64,000 nt of DNA from Parashewanella hymeniacidonis (GCF_016900895.1 NZ_JAFEUN010000005.1:16241-80240), one strand, 5' to 3'. Shown: positions 19,005 to 27,602, numbered from the stretch's first letter. The notes: generated by a model not told the origin, from the letters alone. Translations and numbers: made by a program.

Positions 19005-21014
19005 ATGAGGGTGTTGAAGCGTTCTCTCAGCTTGCAATTAGTGATTATGATTGTAGGCCCTCTTGCCATTATGTTGGCAATCGTAGCAAGTATATTGGTG
19101 AGTCATGAGAGCGAGCGAGCACGTAATCAGATAGATTCAGATATTCATAGTTTGGTCGAGCTTAAAGCTACTGAAGTTAAAGATTACTTTCAAACCAAAG
19201 GCCAAATCATTCATACCTTATTTTCTCAGCCAGATGTATTGAATTGGTTTAGTCAATATCATACACGAGGCTCAGATTTATCAGATGACGCCCAATACGA
19301 CAGAATTATTAAGCATTTCACGTATCTCACTGACAGCGATAAAGACATCAAAGCCGTGTTTTTCGGTTCAGCGAACACATACGAGTACTTTGATATTTTG
19401 GGGCGCTATGATGGCGACCCTAATTACTACACCAATAAACGACCTTGGTGGCAAAAGTCTATCGACAAAAATGGATTGTATGTAAGCGATCCTGCAGTGG
19501 ATGCAAATGATGGTTCCATTTCAGCAACGGTTAAAACCATTGTTAGAAATCAGCAAGGAAAACTTATCGGTATCGGTGGTATGGATATCTTAGTTGATAC
19601 CATTGGTCAGCATTTATTAGCACCCATTAAATATCAGCAGCAAGGCCAAGCCTTTTTGATGACAGATGAAGGGAAGTTGGTTTTTTTCAAGGGTTTTAAT
19701 GACAGCTTTCCTCCTGGCTCAATGCTGAGTAAAGTTGATGCTCAATTCAGTGACAGTAGTGGCTTTTCTGCACTAGAAAGAGCAATAATCAACAATGACT
19801 CAGGTGTTGCCGAGGTTATTTTTGATGGCGTACCGCAGCGTGTGTCTTTTATGGATGTCTCAAGTGATTATCCTCAACAGCGCTGGCATCTCGGTTTCAT
19901 GCTGCCTCAAACGGTGATCGATGCTCCTGTACAAAAAGTGGTATGGAATGCCTCATTAGTGGCTGTTGGCATCATTTTACTCGTGGCAGCAATGGTGTGG
20001 ATGATGCTATTACCATTCAGAATTCAATTAAAAAAATTGGTTGATGCAATGGAAAATATCGCTCAAGGTGATGGTGATTTATCTCAACGTATTGAACTTG
20101 ATAGAGAGGATCAACTTGGCAGACTTGGCAAAGCATTTAATTTGTTTGCTGAAAAAGTTCAGTCGATGTTAAAGCAAACCGGTCAGCTCACAGCAAACGT
20201 GAGTCATGGTGTTGTCGAAGCCAATAAAGAATGTGAAGTTGCTGTTGATATTGTGAAACAGCAAAAGCTACAAATTGACTCTGTAGCAGCGTCAGCCACA
20301 GAAATGGCACAGACAAGCCAAGCAATGGCTTCAACTACGCAAAATGCGATTGAGCTAGCAGATAATGCTCATATTCAGGCTGAAGACGGTGTCAAGATCG
20401 TTACGCTAGCCACAGACGGTATTCGCACTATGTCTCAGCAAGTGATTGAAGCAGCAGATGTGATACGAGAGCTACGTGGCAGCAGCGAGAAGATTGGCGA
20501 AGTGCTCAATGTCATCAGGGGAATTGCAGAACAAACCAACCTTTTAGCTTTGAATGCGGCTATTGAAGCCGCACGTGCTGGTGAACAAGGTCGTGGTTTT
20601 GCGGTTGTTGCGGATGAAGTAAGAACCTTGGCTTCTAGAACTCAGGATTCAACAACAAACATTCAACAAATTATTGAAACACTACAACAAAGTGCACTGC
20701 AAGCAGAGCAAGTGATGGAAACCAGTGTCGATCAAGCTAAGTCAGGTGAAGCATTGACTGGACAAGTCGAAATCGCATTAAAAGACATCACTCAAGCGAT
20801 TAATGATATTCAGCAACAAACGACTGAAATTACTGTAGCGATCAGTCAACAAGCAGTCGCAGCGGAAGAAGTGGCCAGTAATATCGAAGCAGTAAGAGCG
20901 CTTTCAGACAACTCGTTAACGTCAGCTGGCCAATTGGCAAAGACCGTGAAAGAGTTTGATAATACTACGATGCAATTATCCAATAATATCAATCAATTTA
21001 AAGTGAAGTCGTAA
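19005..21014 (+). CDS. Methyl-accepting chemotaxis protein with double Cache sensor
   Basis: 669 residues, preceded by AAGGAAG. Membrane helix near residues 10-30, periplasmic dCache domain to about 320 ([26 protein letters not shown], the kind of pocket found in amino-acid or organic-acid sensing dCache receptors), and a second helix near 325-345. HAMP follows ([16 protein letters not shown], about 355-370), then a long coiled coil with the signalling tip [35 protein letters not shown] near 510-545. It would signal through CheW/CheA to the flagellar motor. No chemotaxis operon is adjacent, and the ligand cannot be told. Confidence 0.94.
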   Translation: MRVLKRSLSLQLVIMIVGPLAIMLAIVASILVSHESERARNQIDSDIHSLVELKATEVKDYFQTKGQIIHTLFSQPDVLNWFSQYHTRGSDLSDDAQYDRIIKHFTYLTDSDKDIKAVFFGSANTYEYFDILGRYDGDPNYYTNKRPWWQKSIDKNGLYVSDPAVDANDGSISATVKTIVRNQQGKLIGIGGMDILVDTIGQHLLAPIKYQQQGQAFLMTDEGKLVFFKGFNDSFPPGSMLSKVDAQFSDSSGFSALERAIINNDSGVAEVIFDGVPQRVSFMDVSSDYPQQRWHLGFMLPQTVIDAPVQKVVWNASLVAVGIILLVAAMVWMMLLPFRIQLKKLVDAMENIAQGDGDLSQRIELDREDQLGRLGKAFNLFAEKVQSMLKQTGQLTANVSHGVVEANKECEVAVDIVKQQKLQIDSVAASATEMAQTSQAMASTTQNAIELADNAHIQAEDGVKIVTLATDGIRTMSQQVIEAADVIRELRGSSEKIGEVLNVIRGIAEQTNLLALNAAIEAARAGEQGRGFAVVADEVRTLASRTQDSTTNIQQIIETLQQSALQAEQVMETSVDQAKSGEALTGQVEIALKDITQAINDIQQQTTEITVAISQQAVAAEEVASNIEAVRALSDNSLTSAGQLAKTVKEFDNTTMQLSNNINQFKVKS

Positions 21015-21026
21015 TGGCTATAGTGC

Positions 21027-21052
21027 GTAGCTCATGGTTTTCCATGAGCTAC
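21027..21052. terminator. Perfect hairpin between convergent chemoreceptor and permease genes
   Basis: GTAGCTCATGG and CCATGAGCTAC pair perfectly around TTTT. There is no long T run on either side, so it may terminate weakly or protect 3' ends. Its position between convergent genes fits a bidirectional role. Confidence 0.55.
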
Positions 21053-21065
21053 GATTATGACTACT

Positions 21066-21974
21066 TCAACTAAAGAGCCATTGATAGCCGTATCCTGCGA
21101 ATATCGCCATTGATAATACGACAGCTACGAAGGCAATGATCATCTTATTCTTGAAAATCGACTTCAATAAGATTACCTCTGTTAAGCTGGCTCCAGCACT
21201 ACCTATAATGAGTGACATCACCGCACCCATGCTCATTCCTTTCGCAACGAGTGCAGCACTCAATGGAATGACGGCTTCAGCTCTGATATACAGTGGTATT
21301 CCGATAACTGCTGAAACAGGTATTGCCCAAGGGTTATCGTCATTGGCTACCGAAGAAATAAATTCAGTCGGGATAAACCCGTAAACTAACGCACCAATAC
21401 CTATACCAATCAATAAATAAGGAAGAATTTTTTTAAAATCTTTCCAAGTACTCTTCCATACTCTAACCCAAATATTACTCTGTGGTTTCACTGAGCAGCC
21501 AGAGCCACAACCTTTTACTTCTGGTTCTAGGTAAGCGTTAGGCTTTACGTATTCTTCAAAGCCCAAGTATTCAAGAATGAGCCCGGCTGCAATTGATACC
21601 CCCATAGCAATAACAAAGTAGAAGATGGCAACTTTGAAACTGAAAGTGACAATAAATAAGCCAATAATAATTGGGTTTAAAAGTGGGCTCGAAAACAAAA
21701 ATACCAACATAGTGCCAAACCCTGCTTTTGCTCTTAGTAACCCCTTTAAAAAGGGGATCGTCGAACATGAGCAAAATGGTGTGATAGCCCCAAGCAGAGC
21801 TGCAATTAAATATCCTCGGCCATTTTTACTGCTCAAAATACTTTGGATTTTAGCTGGTGGTATTTTCTCTTGTAGCAAGCCAACAATATAACTGATGACA
21901 AGAAACAAGATTGTGAGCTCAGCTCCTAAAAAAAGGAACATATTAATCGTTTTTTCTATTGCTGAAATATCCAT
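21066..21974 (-). CDS. Permease of the ArsP / SO_0444 metal(loid) efflux type
   Basis: 302 residues, about eight membrane helices in two homologous halves (PF03773). It has the hallmark TPFCSCSTIP motif in the first half and IPLYIRAEAVIPL in the second. A cytoplasmic linker contains CGSGCS, a probable metal-binding site. Relatives export Cu/Zn (Shewanella SO_0444) or trivalent organoarsenicals (ArsP); the CGSGC linker favours the former, by inference. It is divergent from an ArsR-type regulator at 22082, which supports metal-responsive control. Confidence 0.85.
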   Translation of the reverse strand: MDISAIEKTINMFLFLGAELTILFLVISYIVGLLQEKIPPAKIQSILSSKNGRGYLIAALLGAITPFCSCSTIPFLKGLLRAKAGFGTMLVFLFSSPLLNPIIIGLFIVTFSFKVAIFYFVIAMGVSIAAGLILEYLGFEEYVKPNAYLEPEVKGCGSGCSVKPQSNIWVRVWKSTWKDFKKILPYLLIGIGIGALVYGFIPTEFISSVANDDNPWAIPVSAVIGIPLYIRAEAVIPLSAALVAKGMSMGAVMSLIIGSAGASLTEVILLKSIFKNKMIIAFVAVVLSMAIFAGYGYQWLFS

Positions 21975-22081
21975 GATTTAATCTCTATGTTTCTGGAATA
22001 GTCGAAATATAGATTTGATTGTTGTCATGATCAAGTTATTTCTAGTAATATCGAATTAAAGATTTTTAAGGTTTGATTATA

Positions 22082-22384
22082 ATGAACGTAGATATTGCTG
22101 CTAAGGCTTTGAAAGAGCTAGGGCATTCAACACGACTAACAATTTTTAAGTCGGTAGTGAAAGCGGGATATGCAGGGGTTGCCGTTGGTGAGATACAGGA
22201 AGTGTTAGCGATCCCGGGGTCGACATTATCTCATCATATTTCAGCACTGGCTTCGGCAGGGTTAATTTCGCAGCGACGAGAAGGGCGTACACTCTTTTGT
22301 GTTGCAGACTACGAAAAGTGGCAATCTGTCATCAATTTCATCCAAGATGAATGTTGTATCGATGAGCAAAGCAATGAAGATTAA
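22082..22384 (+). CDS. ArsR-family transcriptional regulator
   Basis: 100 residues from the ATG at 22082; a TTG nine bases earlier is in frame. Winged helix: LGHSTRLTIFKSVVKAGYAGVAVGEI, then the recognition helix in IPGSTLSHHISALASAGLISQRREGRTLF. The C-terminus carries ECCID, a Cys pair that may bind metal or thiol-reactive species. Divergent from the efflux permease 107 bases away, it most likely represses that gene until metal binds. It overlaps the next gene by 11 bases. Confidence 0.88.
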   Translation: MNVDIAAKALKELGHSTRLTIFKSVVKAGYAGVAVGEIQEVLAIPGSTLSHHISALASAGLISQRREGRTLFCVADYEKWQSVINFIQDECCIDEQSNED

Positions 22385-23156
22385 TATTTATCAGGTGGAT
22401 GCGTTCACTTCTGCTGTTTTTAGGGGAAACCCTGCTGCAGTTTGTCCCTTGGATAGCTGGTTGTCGGATGAACTTTTACAAAATATAGCGACTGAAAATA
22501 ATTTATCGGAGACAGCATTCTTTGTTAAAGAGGCCGAAGGTTATTGTTTAAGGTGGTTTACGCCCAATGGCGAAGTCGATTTGTGTGGTCACGCAACTCT
22601 AGCAACAGCGCATGTATTGTTTCAGCATTTGAATAACACCAGTTCAGAAATTGAATTTTATACTCGTAGTGGAATCTTATTGGTTAAACAGTGTGACGCT
22701 GGTTACCAAATGACATTTCCTGCGACGCAAATGGAAACAGTTGTTGCACCAGATGCACTTCTGCAAGGTCTAGGAGTAGAACCACTGGAAGTGTTACTAG
22801 GCTTTGATTATTGTGTTGTTTTGGAAAATGAAGCACAGGTTCATGCCTTACAACCTGATTATAGTTTGCTGTCTAAACTAGAATATCGAGGTGTTGTAGT
22901 GACGGCTATCGGCGACGATTGTGACTTTGTAAGCCGCTGCTTTTTTCCCAAACTTAATGTTAATGAAGATCCCGTAACAGGTTCTGCACATTGTGAGTTA
23001 GCACCTTATTGGGCTCAAAAGTTGTCTAAGATTAAATTAACAGCAAAACAGCTATCCAAACGAGTTGGAAAGCTTGAGTGCCGAGTTGAAGGCAATAACG
23101 TTATCTTAATCGGCAACGCAGCAGACTATATGAAAGGTGTAGTATCGATTAGATAG
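22374..23156 (+). CDS. PhzF-family isomerase/epimerase-like protein
   Basis: 260 residues taking the ATG at 22374; the family begins as here with x-I-x-x-Y-Q-V-D-A-F. An ATG at 22362 is also possible. Conserved motifs: FRGNPAAVCPLD, NNLSETAFFV with the catalytic Glu, RWFTPNGEVDLCGHATLATAHVLF and the C-terminal DPVTGSAHCELAPYWA. PhzF relatives have a diaminopimelate-epimerase fold; most, like E. coli YddE, have no assigned substrate. No phenazine genes are near. The overlap with the arsR-type gene implies cotranscription. Confidence 0.9.
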   Translation: MKINIYQVDAFTSAVFRGNPAAVCPLDSWLSDELLQNIATENNLSETAFFVKEAEGYCLRWFTPNGEVDLCGHATLATAHVLFQHLNNTSSEIEFYTRSGILLVKQCDAGYQMTFPATQMETVVAPDALLQGLGVEPLEVLLGFDYCVVLENEAQVHALQPDYSLLSKLEYRGVVVTAIGDDCDFVSRCFFPKLNVNEDPVTGSAHCELAPYWAQKLSKIKLTAKQLSKRVGKLECRVEGNNVILIGNAADYMKGVVSIR

Positions 23157-23778
23157 CTCGTGCATAAATGAACAGATCTGTCGTTGTTAGCTCATCCTCG
23201 GCAGGAAATTGCTTTCGATAGTGTTCAATTATTTTGAAGTTATTTAACATCAGCTGTGCCTTTATGTGTTCATACTGATGGTAATGAATATAAACTTGAT
23301 CTCCACTGGCCGATGTTTGCATCCCCGATTTGTTATCGTCATCCTCCATTGTACTTAGGTAAAGTAGTCCGCCTAATTCGAGTTTATCTCTTATATTTTT
23401 AATCAGTTTTTCAATATCTGTTTTGGATAAATACGGTGTACAAAAACCGCAAACTATCGCATCAAATGTTTCGTCAACTTTATCAACACTTCGTCCATCA
23501 AGTTTCATCGTTCTAACGGATGGATTATTCAGTTTCGTGAGTTCGAGCATATTTGGAGCAAGATCAGTGGCCAGTATTCTCAAATCTGGTTTATTGGACA
23601 ATAAATAGTGAGTAATATTTCCGGGACCACAGCCGAGTTCCAAAATTGATGCATTATCGTTGATAAGACTGAGGAATCTATCGTAGGTATCAAAATAAAA
23701 ATCGAAGTTCATATACTTATCTTGGTAGCGCTTCGCTAAGCGGTTGAATGTATCGACCGTAACTTCGTATTTATTCAC
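23149..23778 (-). CDS. Class I SAM-dependent methyltransferase, substrate unknown
   Basis: 209 residues from a GTG preceded by AAGGAC. Motif I is ILELGCGPGNITHYLL (SAM binding), followed by ATDLAPNMLELTK, then DAIVCGFCTPYLS at motif IV. The N-terminal DTFNRLAKRYQDKYMNFDFYFDTYDRFL is shared with small-molecule methyltransferases. It ends within the 3' end of the PhzF-like gene (8-base tail overlap). Substrate not inferable. Confidence 0.82.
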   Translation of the reverse strand: MNKYEVTVDTFNRLAKRYQDKYMNFDFYFDTYDRFLSLINDNASILELGCGPGNITHYLLSNKPDLRILATDLAPNMLELTKLNNPSVRTMKLDGRSVDKVDETFDAIVCGFCTPYLSKTDIEKLIKNIRDKLELGGLLYLSTMEDDDNKSGMQTSASGDQVYIHYHQYEHIKAQLMLNNFKIIEHYRKQFPAEDELTTTDLFIYARAI

Positions 23779-23827
23779 TTAAAGTCCTTTTCATAAACGA
23801 TATTAAGAATCTACAGGTAAATAAGTG

Positions 23828-23858
23828 AAAAAAAAAGCCCCAACAAATATTGGAGCTT
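23828..23858 (-). terminator. Intrinsic terminator after pepD
   Basis: On the minus strand AAGCTCCAA pairs with TTGGGGCTT around a short loop and is followed by a run of nine T. It lies just past the pepD stop codon. Confidence 0.88.
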
Positions 23859-23881
23859 ACTATACAAGAAAGTTGGTAAAT

Positions 23882-25342
23882 TTAGTTCTTAGCTGGAATG
23901 CGTTCAAGAACCGCCAATAATAGCTCCCAGTATTGGCCAACTGTTTCAATCAATACTTTTTCATCTGGGCCGTGCGGATAACGAATGGTTGGGCCAATTG
24001 ATACCATGTCCATTTCAGGATAAGGCTTTTTGAATAAACCGCACTCAAGACCAGCATGAATCACCATGATATCAGGCTCTCTTTTATAGATATCATGATA
24101 GGTTTCGTTGACGAGCGCCATAACGGCAGAGCTATTATCTGGTTTCCAGCCTGGGTATGCACCACTAAACTCTACTTCGGCGCCACCAAGTTGTGCTAAT
24201 GCTGTTAGCATGCCTTCAACTTCGCTGCGGCCTGAATCAATCAGCGAGCGAATGAGACAAAGAACATTTACGCATTCATCTTCTGTGGTGATAACCCCGA
24301 CATTTAATGAGGTTTCAACAACGCCTGCTACGTCATCACTCATACGAATTACACCATTAGGTGCCGCATTAAGTAATGCAATAAAGTCATTTTGAGTGTC
24401 CTCTGCCATGACTCTTTCAGGAGTAGTAACTTCCGTTAATGTAAACGATGTGCTTGGATCTGCTATGGCTAGTTCAGCTCGCACGATACCGTCAAATTGA
24501 TCAACACGTTGATTCAATAGTTCAATTTTTTCGGCTGGAACGGTAAAAACGATATCAGCTTCACGTGGGATAGCATTTCTTAGCGAGCCACCGGTAAATG
24601 AGGCAAGCTCTAATGCAAGTTCATCGGCATGACCAAAAAGGAAGCGAGCTAAAAGCTTATTCGCATTACCACGACCCATGTGAATGTTTACGCCTGAGTG
24701 GCCGCCTTTCAAGCCTTTAGCTTCAAGCTTAAAGGCTTTCTGAGTTGACTCAACACCTTCCCAAGCCATTGGAACTTTAATTTCAGCATCAACACCGCCA
24801 GCGCAACCCATGTAGATTTCGCCTTCTTGCTCGGAGTCAGTATTAATGAGAATGTCAGCCTCAAGTACACCTGCCTGAAGTCCAAAAGCGCCAGTCATTC
24901 CCGCTTCTTCGTCAATGGTCAACAGTATTTCTAATGGACCATGCTTGATGTCTGTTGAACCCAAAATCGCAAGTGCACTCGACATACCAATACCGTTGTC
25001 GGCACCTAATGTTGTTCCGTCAGCTTTGACCCAATCACCATCAACGTAAGCTTGGATAGGATCTTTGGTAAAATCGTGTTCTTTATCGTTGTTCTTTTGA
25101 GGCACCATATCTAAGTGTGCTTGAATACATACTGTTTTACGATCCTCCATTCCAGCTGTTGCCGGCTTTTTGATGATCAAATTACCAACATGATCTTCTA
25201 CAAACTCAAAACCTCTTTCGGATACCCAATCTTGAATATATTGACTAAGCATTTGTTCATGCTTTGAAGGGTGTGGGATTGAGCAAATAGTTTCAAACCA
25301 TTGCCAAAGAGGTTGTGGATAAAGTTGATTCAATGCGGTCAC
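23882..25342 (-). CDS. pepD: Aminoacyl-histidine dipeptidase (peptidase D, M20)
   Basis: 486 residues, like E. coli PepD (485). GTG start at 25342 with AAGGAG eight bases upstream. It shows FETICSIPHPSKHE at the N-terminus, the metal-site motifs QAHLDMVPQ, GADNGIGMS and DEEAGMTGA, and the late IHAGLECGLF and GPTIRYPHGPDEK. It is a Zn-dependent cytosolic dipeptidase that cleaves Xaa-His and other dipeptides. Monocistronic; a 237-base inverted-repeat element occupies its immediate upstream region. Confidence 0.96.
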   Translation of the reverse strand: MTALNQLYPQPLWQWFETICSIPHPSKHEQMLSQYIQDWVSERGFEFVEDHVGNLIIKKPATAGMEDRKTVCIQAHLDMVPQKNNDKEHDFTKDPIQAYVDGDWVKADGTTLGADNGIGMSSALAILGSTDIKHGPLEILLTIDEEAGMTGAFGLQAGVLEADILINTDSEQEGEIYMGCAGGVDAEIKVPMAWEGVESTQKAFKLEAKGLKGGHSGVNIHMGRGNANKLLARFLFGHADELALELASFTGGSLRNAIPREADIVFTVPAEKIELLNQRVDQFDGIVRAELAIADPSTSFTLTEVTTPERVMAEDTQNDFIALLNAAPNGVIRMSDDVAGVVETSLNVGVITTEDECVNVLCLIRSLIDSGRSEVEGMLTALAQLGGAEVEFSGAYPGWKPDNSSAVMALVNETYHDIYKREPDIMVIHAGLECGLFKKPYPEMDMVSIGPTIRYPHGPDEKVLIETVGQYWELLLAVLERIPAKN

Positions 25343-25355
25343 GAGGGCTCCTTAT

Positions 25356-25592
25356 AACCTAAAAAAAGCAGTTGGACGCTTCAAAACGTAATAACTGCAT
25401 AATGTTTAATAGAAAAAGCAGACGATTCAATTTATCTATAGGGTGAATGCTTGGCACTCGTAAACTGGTTAAAACCACCGCTAACTGCGTTATAAACAAC
25501 AGTAAGTAGATCAACTACTCACTGTCATTCAAGCCTTGTTAACGGCAATTTCATCTGCGTTTAAGATCGCCACCAACTGCTTTTTCTAGGTT
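25356..25592. repeat. 237-bp inverted-repeat element in the pepD leader
   Basis: AACCTAAAAAAAGCAGTTGG at 25356-25375 is the mirror of 25573-25592 with one mismatch. The interior contains a smaller hairpin (AGTAAGTAG/CTACTCACT near 25500-25525) and no coding frame. Its size, terminal repeats and lack of genes fit a MITE-like element. It lies only a few bases before the pepD ribosome site, so the pepD promoter must be inside or beyond it. Confidence 0.65.
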
Positions 25593-25785
25593 AAACGCAA
25601 TATCTATTTTGTGTGCAGTATATCATGTTACCAAAACCGAATAAGTTTTGAATATAAAGCAAAGAAGTATTCAAACAAACAGAAAAAGCGTTAAGTAATT
25701 TTAAAACATGAACTAAATGCTTTAAATATAGTTAGTTACTTTAAAGTGCGTGAGTAAGGCGCAAACCTAGATCACCTTTTTGTGT

Positions 25786-25862
25786 AGTAAAATTACAAAA
25801 TTAGCGGTGTTTTTAGTTTATTTAGAAGGAATAGTTGTAATAAAACTACATTAATGTATAAT
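25786..25862 (+). promoter_or_regulatory. Promoter of small-peptide unit A
   Basis: TTGTAA (25835-25840), 16 bases, TATAAT (25857-25862): a strong sigma70-type promoter giving a start near 25869. AGTAAAATTACA at 25786-25797 lies 38 bases before the -35. The same palindrome-like element occurs at the same distance in unit B, so it may be an activator site shared by both units. Confidence 0.82.
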
Positions 25863-25868
25863 GCACTC

Positions 25869-26040
25869 ATCGATTCGGAAATGACACTGAATCGGATGTT
25901 GTTCTTCCAGGAAGGAAACGTGACTCCAAGGACCCGAGTAACAAGTTGTTTGTCTCCACGGATATGAGAATCTCTAGTTCCAAGGAACCGAGCCAAGCTT
26001 TACTAGAGTAATTTAATTTTTATAACAACTTAGAACTTTT
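25869..26040 (+). ncRNA. Structured leader RNA of unit A with five GGA-loop hairpins (possible CsrA-binding RNA)
   Basis: Five short stems can be drawn, each with GGA in its loop. They are CGATTC/GAATCG (25871-25894), TTCC/GGAA with AGGAA loop (25905-25917), ACTC/GAGT with CAAGGACCC (25923-25939), TCTC/GAGA with CACGGATAT (25953-25969), and CTCTAGT/ACTAGAG with AAGGA inside (25972-26008). Hairpins with AGGA or ANGGA loops are how CsrA/RsmA recognises CsrB-type RNAs and mRNA leaders. The same set recurs in unit B. There is no terminator before the small ORF, so it is probably an mRNA leader, not a free RNA. No match to a named RNA family comes to mind. Confidence 0.7.
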
Positions 26041-26054
26041 TAGGAGTACTTAAT

Positions 26055-26144
26055 ATGTATACAGGTAACGAAAAACTATATTGGCAGAATACTTGGTTTA
26101 ACGCTGAAGCGATGAAAGGTGGTTTGTTCAGCATAAAGCTGTAA
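26055..26144 (+). CDS. 29-residue peptide 1 of unit A, unknown family
   Basis: ATG at 26055 preceded by TAGGAG. The peptide starts MYTGNEKLYWQNTWF, continues NAEAMKGG and ends LFSIKL. Compared with the second copy 85 bases downstream, 8 of the 13 codon differences are silent, which argues that the peptide is selected. It has no membrane helix and no Cys; it is aromatic-rich in the middle with a double glycine before a short hydrophobic/basic tail. Possible roles are signalling peptide, ribosomally made precursor, small regulatory protein or translated leader. No transporter, radical-SAM enzyme or biosynthetic gene is adjacent. Confidence 0.82.
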   Translation: MYTGNEKLYWQNTWFNAEAMKGGLFSIKL

Positions 26145-26229
26145 GCGCTTTTTTATCTCTTAACTTTGGTCGATATAAGACGGCATAGTTAATATTAAGT
26201 AAATAATATAATTTTTTAAGGAATGTAAT

Positions 26230-26319
26230 ATGTATACTGGCAACGAAAATCTTTATTGGCAAAACACTTGGTTTAATGCAGATGCAATTAAAGGTGGTTT
26301 GTTCATCATGAAGCTGTAA
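26230..26319 (+). CDS. 29-residue peptide 2 of unit A, paralogue of peptide 1
   Basis: Own ribosome site (AAGGA before the ATG at 26230). It starts MYTGNENLYWQNTWF, continues NADAIKGG and ends LFIMKL. It differs from peptide 1 at residues 7, 18, 20, 26 and 27 only, with many silent third-position changes between the genes. Both peptides lie on one transcript from the unit A promoter to the terminator at 26549-26574. The tandem copy is missing in unit B. Confidence 0.82.
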   Translation: MYTGNENLYWQNTWFNADAIKGGLFIMKL

Positions 26320-26339
26320 GTTTTATTACTTAATTAGCT

Positions 26340-26548
26340 GACCAGTTATAGGGCTAACTGACCCTACTGTAAATAACTAACTTATTTCGATGATCAGTTA
26401 CCATTCACCCTTTGTTTTTACCCGTTTGGGTCTATCAAATTCAAGTAGTGTGATTGGTGATGACATGCGTCATTACTGAACATATCAAGTTACTCTTTTG
26501 TGTTGAGAGAGTAACTTCCTCAAAGAGGCCGCTTGCAAGATGTCTTTG
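26340..26548 (+). ncRNA. Structured 3' untranslated region of unit A
   Basis: Non-coding, but it shares blocks with unit B: AGGGCTAACTG, CACCCTTTG, TTCAAGTAG and, near the end, TTCCTCAAAGAGGCCGCTTG followed by CAAGATGTCTT (26516-26547). GTTACTCT/AGAGTAAC (26489-26515) forms a hairpin just before that block. Unit B has a hairpin of different sequence at the same place, so the structure is better conserved than the sequence. Confidence 0.65.
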
Positions 26549-26574
26549 CCCGCTATTTAGCGGGTATTTTTTTG
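26549..26574 (+). terminator. Intrinsic terminator of unit A
   Basis: CCCGCT/AGCGGG with a 4-base loop, followed by TATTTTTTT. It ends a transcript of roughly 700 nt. Confidence 0.92.
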
Positions 26575-26695
26575 CAGAAATACTACCGTTTTCTTTCTAA
26601 ATCTATTTTTAGTAACCTCAATGTTCGTCGGTTTTCTGCGGCCATTCCCCGCCTGAAAAGCGATGAGGTTCTAATGCTTCATCAATCATCGCTGG

Positions 26696-27276
26696 CTATT
26701 TTCGTATCATGTTGGCAATTGAGGCATTTTCATCAATGTAGCCATTAAATAAAATTTCTGATGAAAGCGCTTTTGCGAATTCACAGATTATTTTAAATTC
26801 AGGCACCTCAGTATTTAATTTCATTGTTTCTCGAAACACTGATTTATCTATATGCTTGAAATACTCGGAAGCGATGCCGGAGCACTCAGGTTGGGTGGGA
26901 TTATTCATTTCTAATGATAATTCACCGTTGATTTTTATAAGAAAATCCCACAGTATCTTTTGGAGTTGAGTTAATGAAATCTTTTCTGGTTACTTTACAT
27001 ATTTTCCTACCCTCATCTGATTGTTCATTAACAAGCTGGGCGTGAAATTTTGAGAAACCATAATTAAAACTATGCTTTTTAATTAATACTAAAAACTGAT
27101 TAGTGCCATCGGTTAAAACCACTTGTGTTGACTCGGAGGATCATTACTTCCTTCAGTGCGTTGTTCTGTTAAGTTTTTTCTAGACTTTTTACTGTTTTTA
27201 CTTCGAAAGTATAGTGCTCACCATCAAGTGAGTATTTACACACCGAGCATCCACTTTGAGGGTTAGTGCTTTCCAT
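26696..27276 (-). pseudogene. Degraded gene between the two peptide units, family not recognised
   Basis: On the minus strand a reading starts at ATG 27276 (MESTNPQSGCSVCKYSLDGE) and must change frame three times to stay open. The breaks are at an A6 run near 27190, near VVLTDGTNQFLVLIKK (about 27125) and near a GGGATTTT near 26945. The last part reads NNPTQPECSGIASEYFKHID ... ASIANMIRK and stops at 26696. The pieces join into about 190 residues of plausible globular sequence with an N-terminal C-x-x-C. The product is unknown. It could be a dead cargo or immunity-type gene; this is inference from position only. Confidence 0.5.
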
Positions 27277-27526
27277 AGTTCACTGCTCTACTAAGACTTT
27301 TATCTGATTATATCTTGCTGGTATTACTTAAAGATTAATATGAAATAAAACACTGTTCAGGTATGTAATCAATAAGCATTTTAAAAGTGAGATGAGAACT
27401 TGAGCTTAACACTTGGTTTTATGAAAGTAATTTTATCTTTACTTAATGTATTTTAAAACAATGTGTTAGTGGTTTTTGTTGGTAATTTTGAGAGCTAGGT
27501 CACTCAAAATTAATTGCTTAAACAGT
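27277..27526. other. AT-rich spacer upstream of unit B
   Basis: About 250 bases, no gene. It contains a perfect inverted repeat AATTTTGAG (27484-27492) / CTCAAAATT (27503-27511) enclosing AGCTAGGTCA. CTAGGTCAC has a near copy CTAGATCAC upstream of unit A (25768-25776), so this may be part of a shared upstream control region. Confidence 0.45.
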
Positions 27527-27602
27527 TGTAAAGTTACATAAAAATGCCTTTTTGATCTTTTTTTATAAAAATAGTTGTAATAAAACTACATTTGTATATA
27601 AT
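27527..27602 (+). promoter_or_regulatory. Promoter of small-peptide unit B
   Basis: TTGTAA (27575-27580), 16 bases, TATAAT (27597-27602), start near 27608. TGTAAAGTTACA at 27527-27538 is a perfect-arm palindrome 36 bases before the -35 and corresponds to AGTAAAATTACA in unit A. Confidence 0.82.

Noticed and set aside
25869..26040. Known riboswitch (c-di-GMP-I, purine, TPP, glycine) as explanation of the leader
   Set aside because: None of the conserved cores I know for these classes is present; the repeated GGA hairpins fit protein binding better.
26055..26319. Small ORFs as attenuator leader peptides
   Set aside because: No amino-acid biosynthesis gene follows, the unit ends in a terminator after the ORFs, and the codons vary silently instead of clustering one regulatory residue.
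27527..27538. GacA/UvrY operator
   Set aside because: Arms TGTAA/TTACA agree, but the consensus needs TGTAAG-N6-CTTACA; the spacing here is 2 bases, so it is only listed as an unidentified palindrome.
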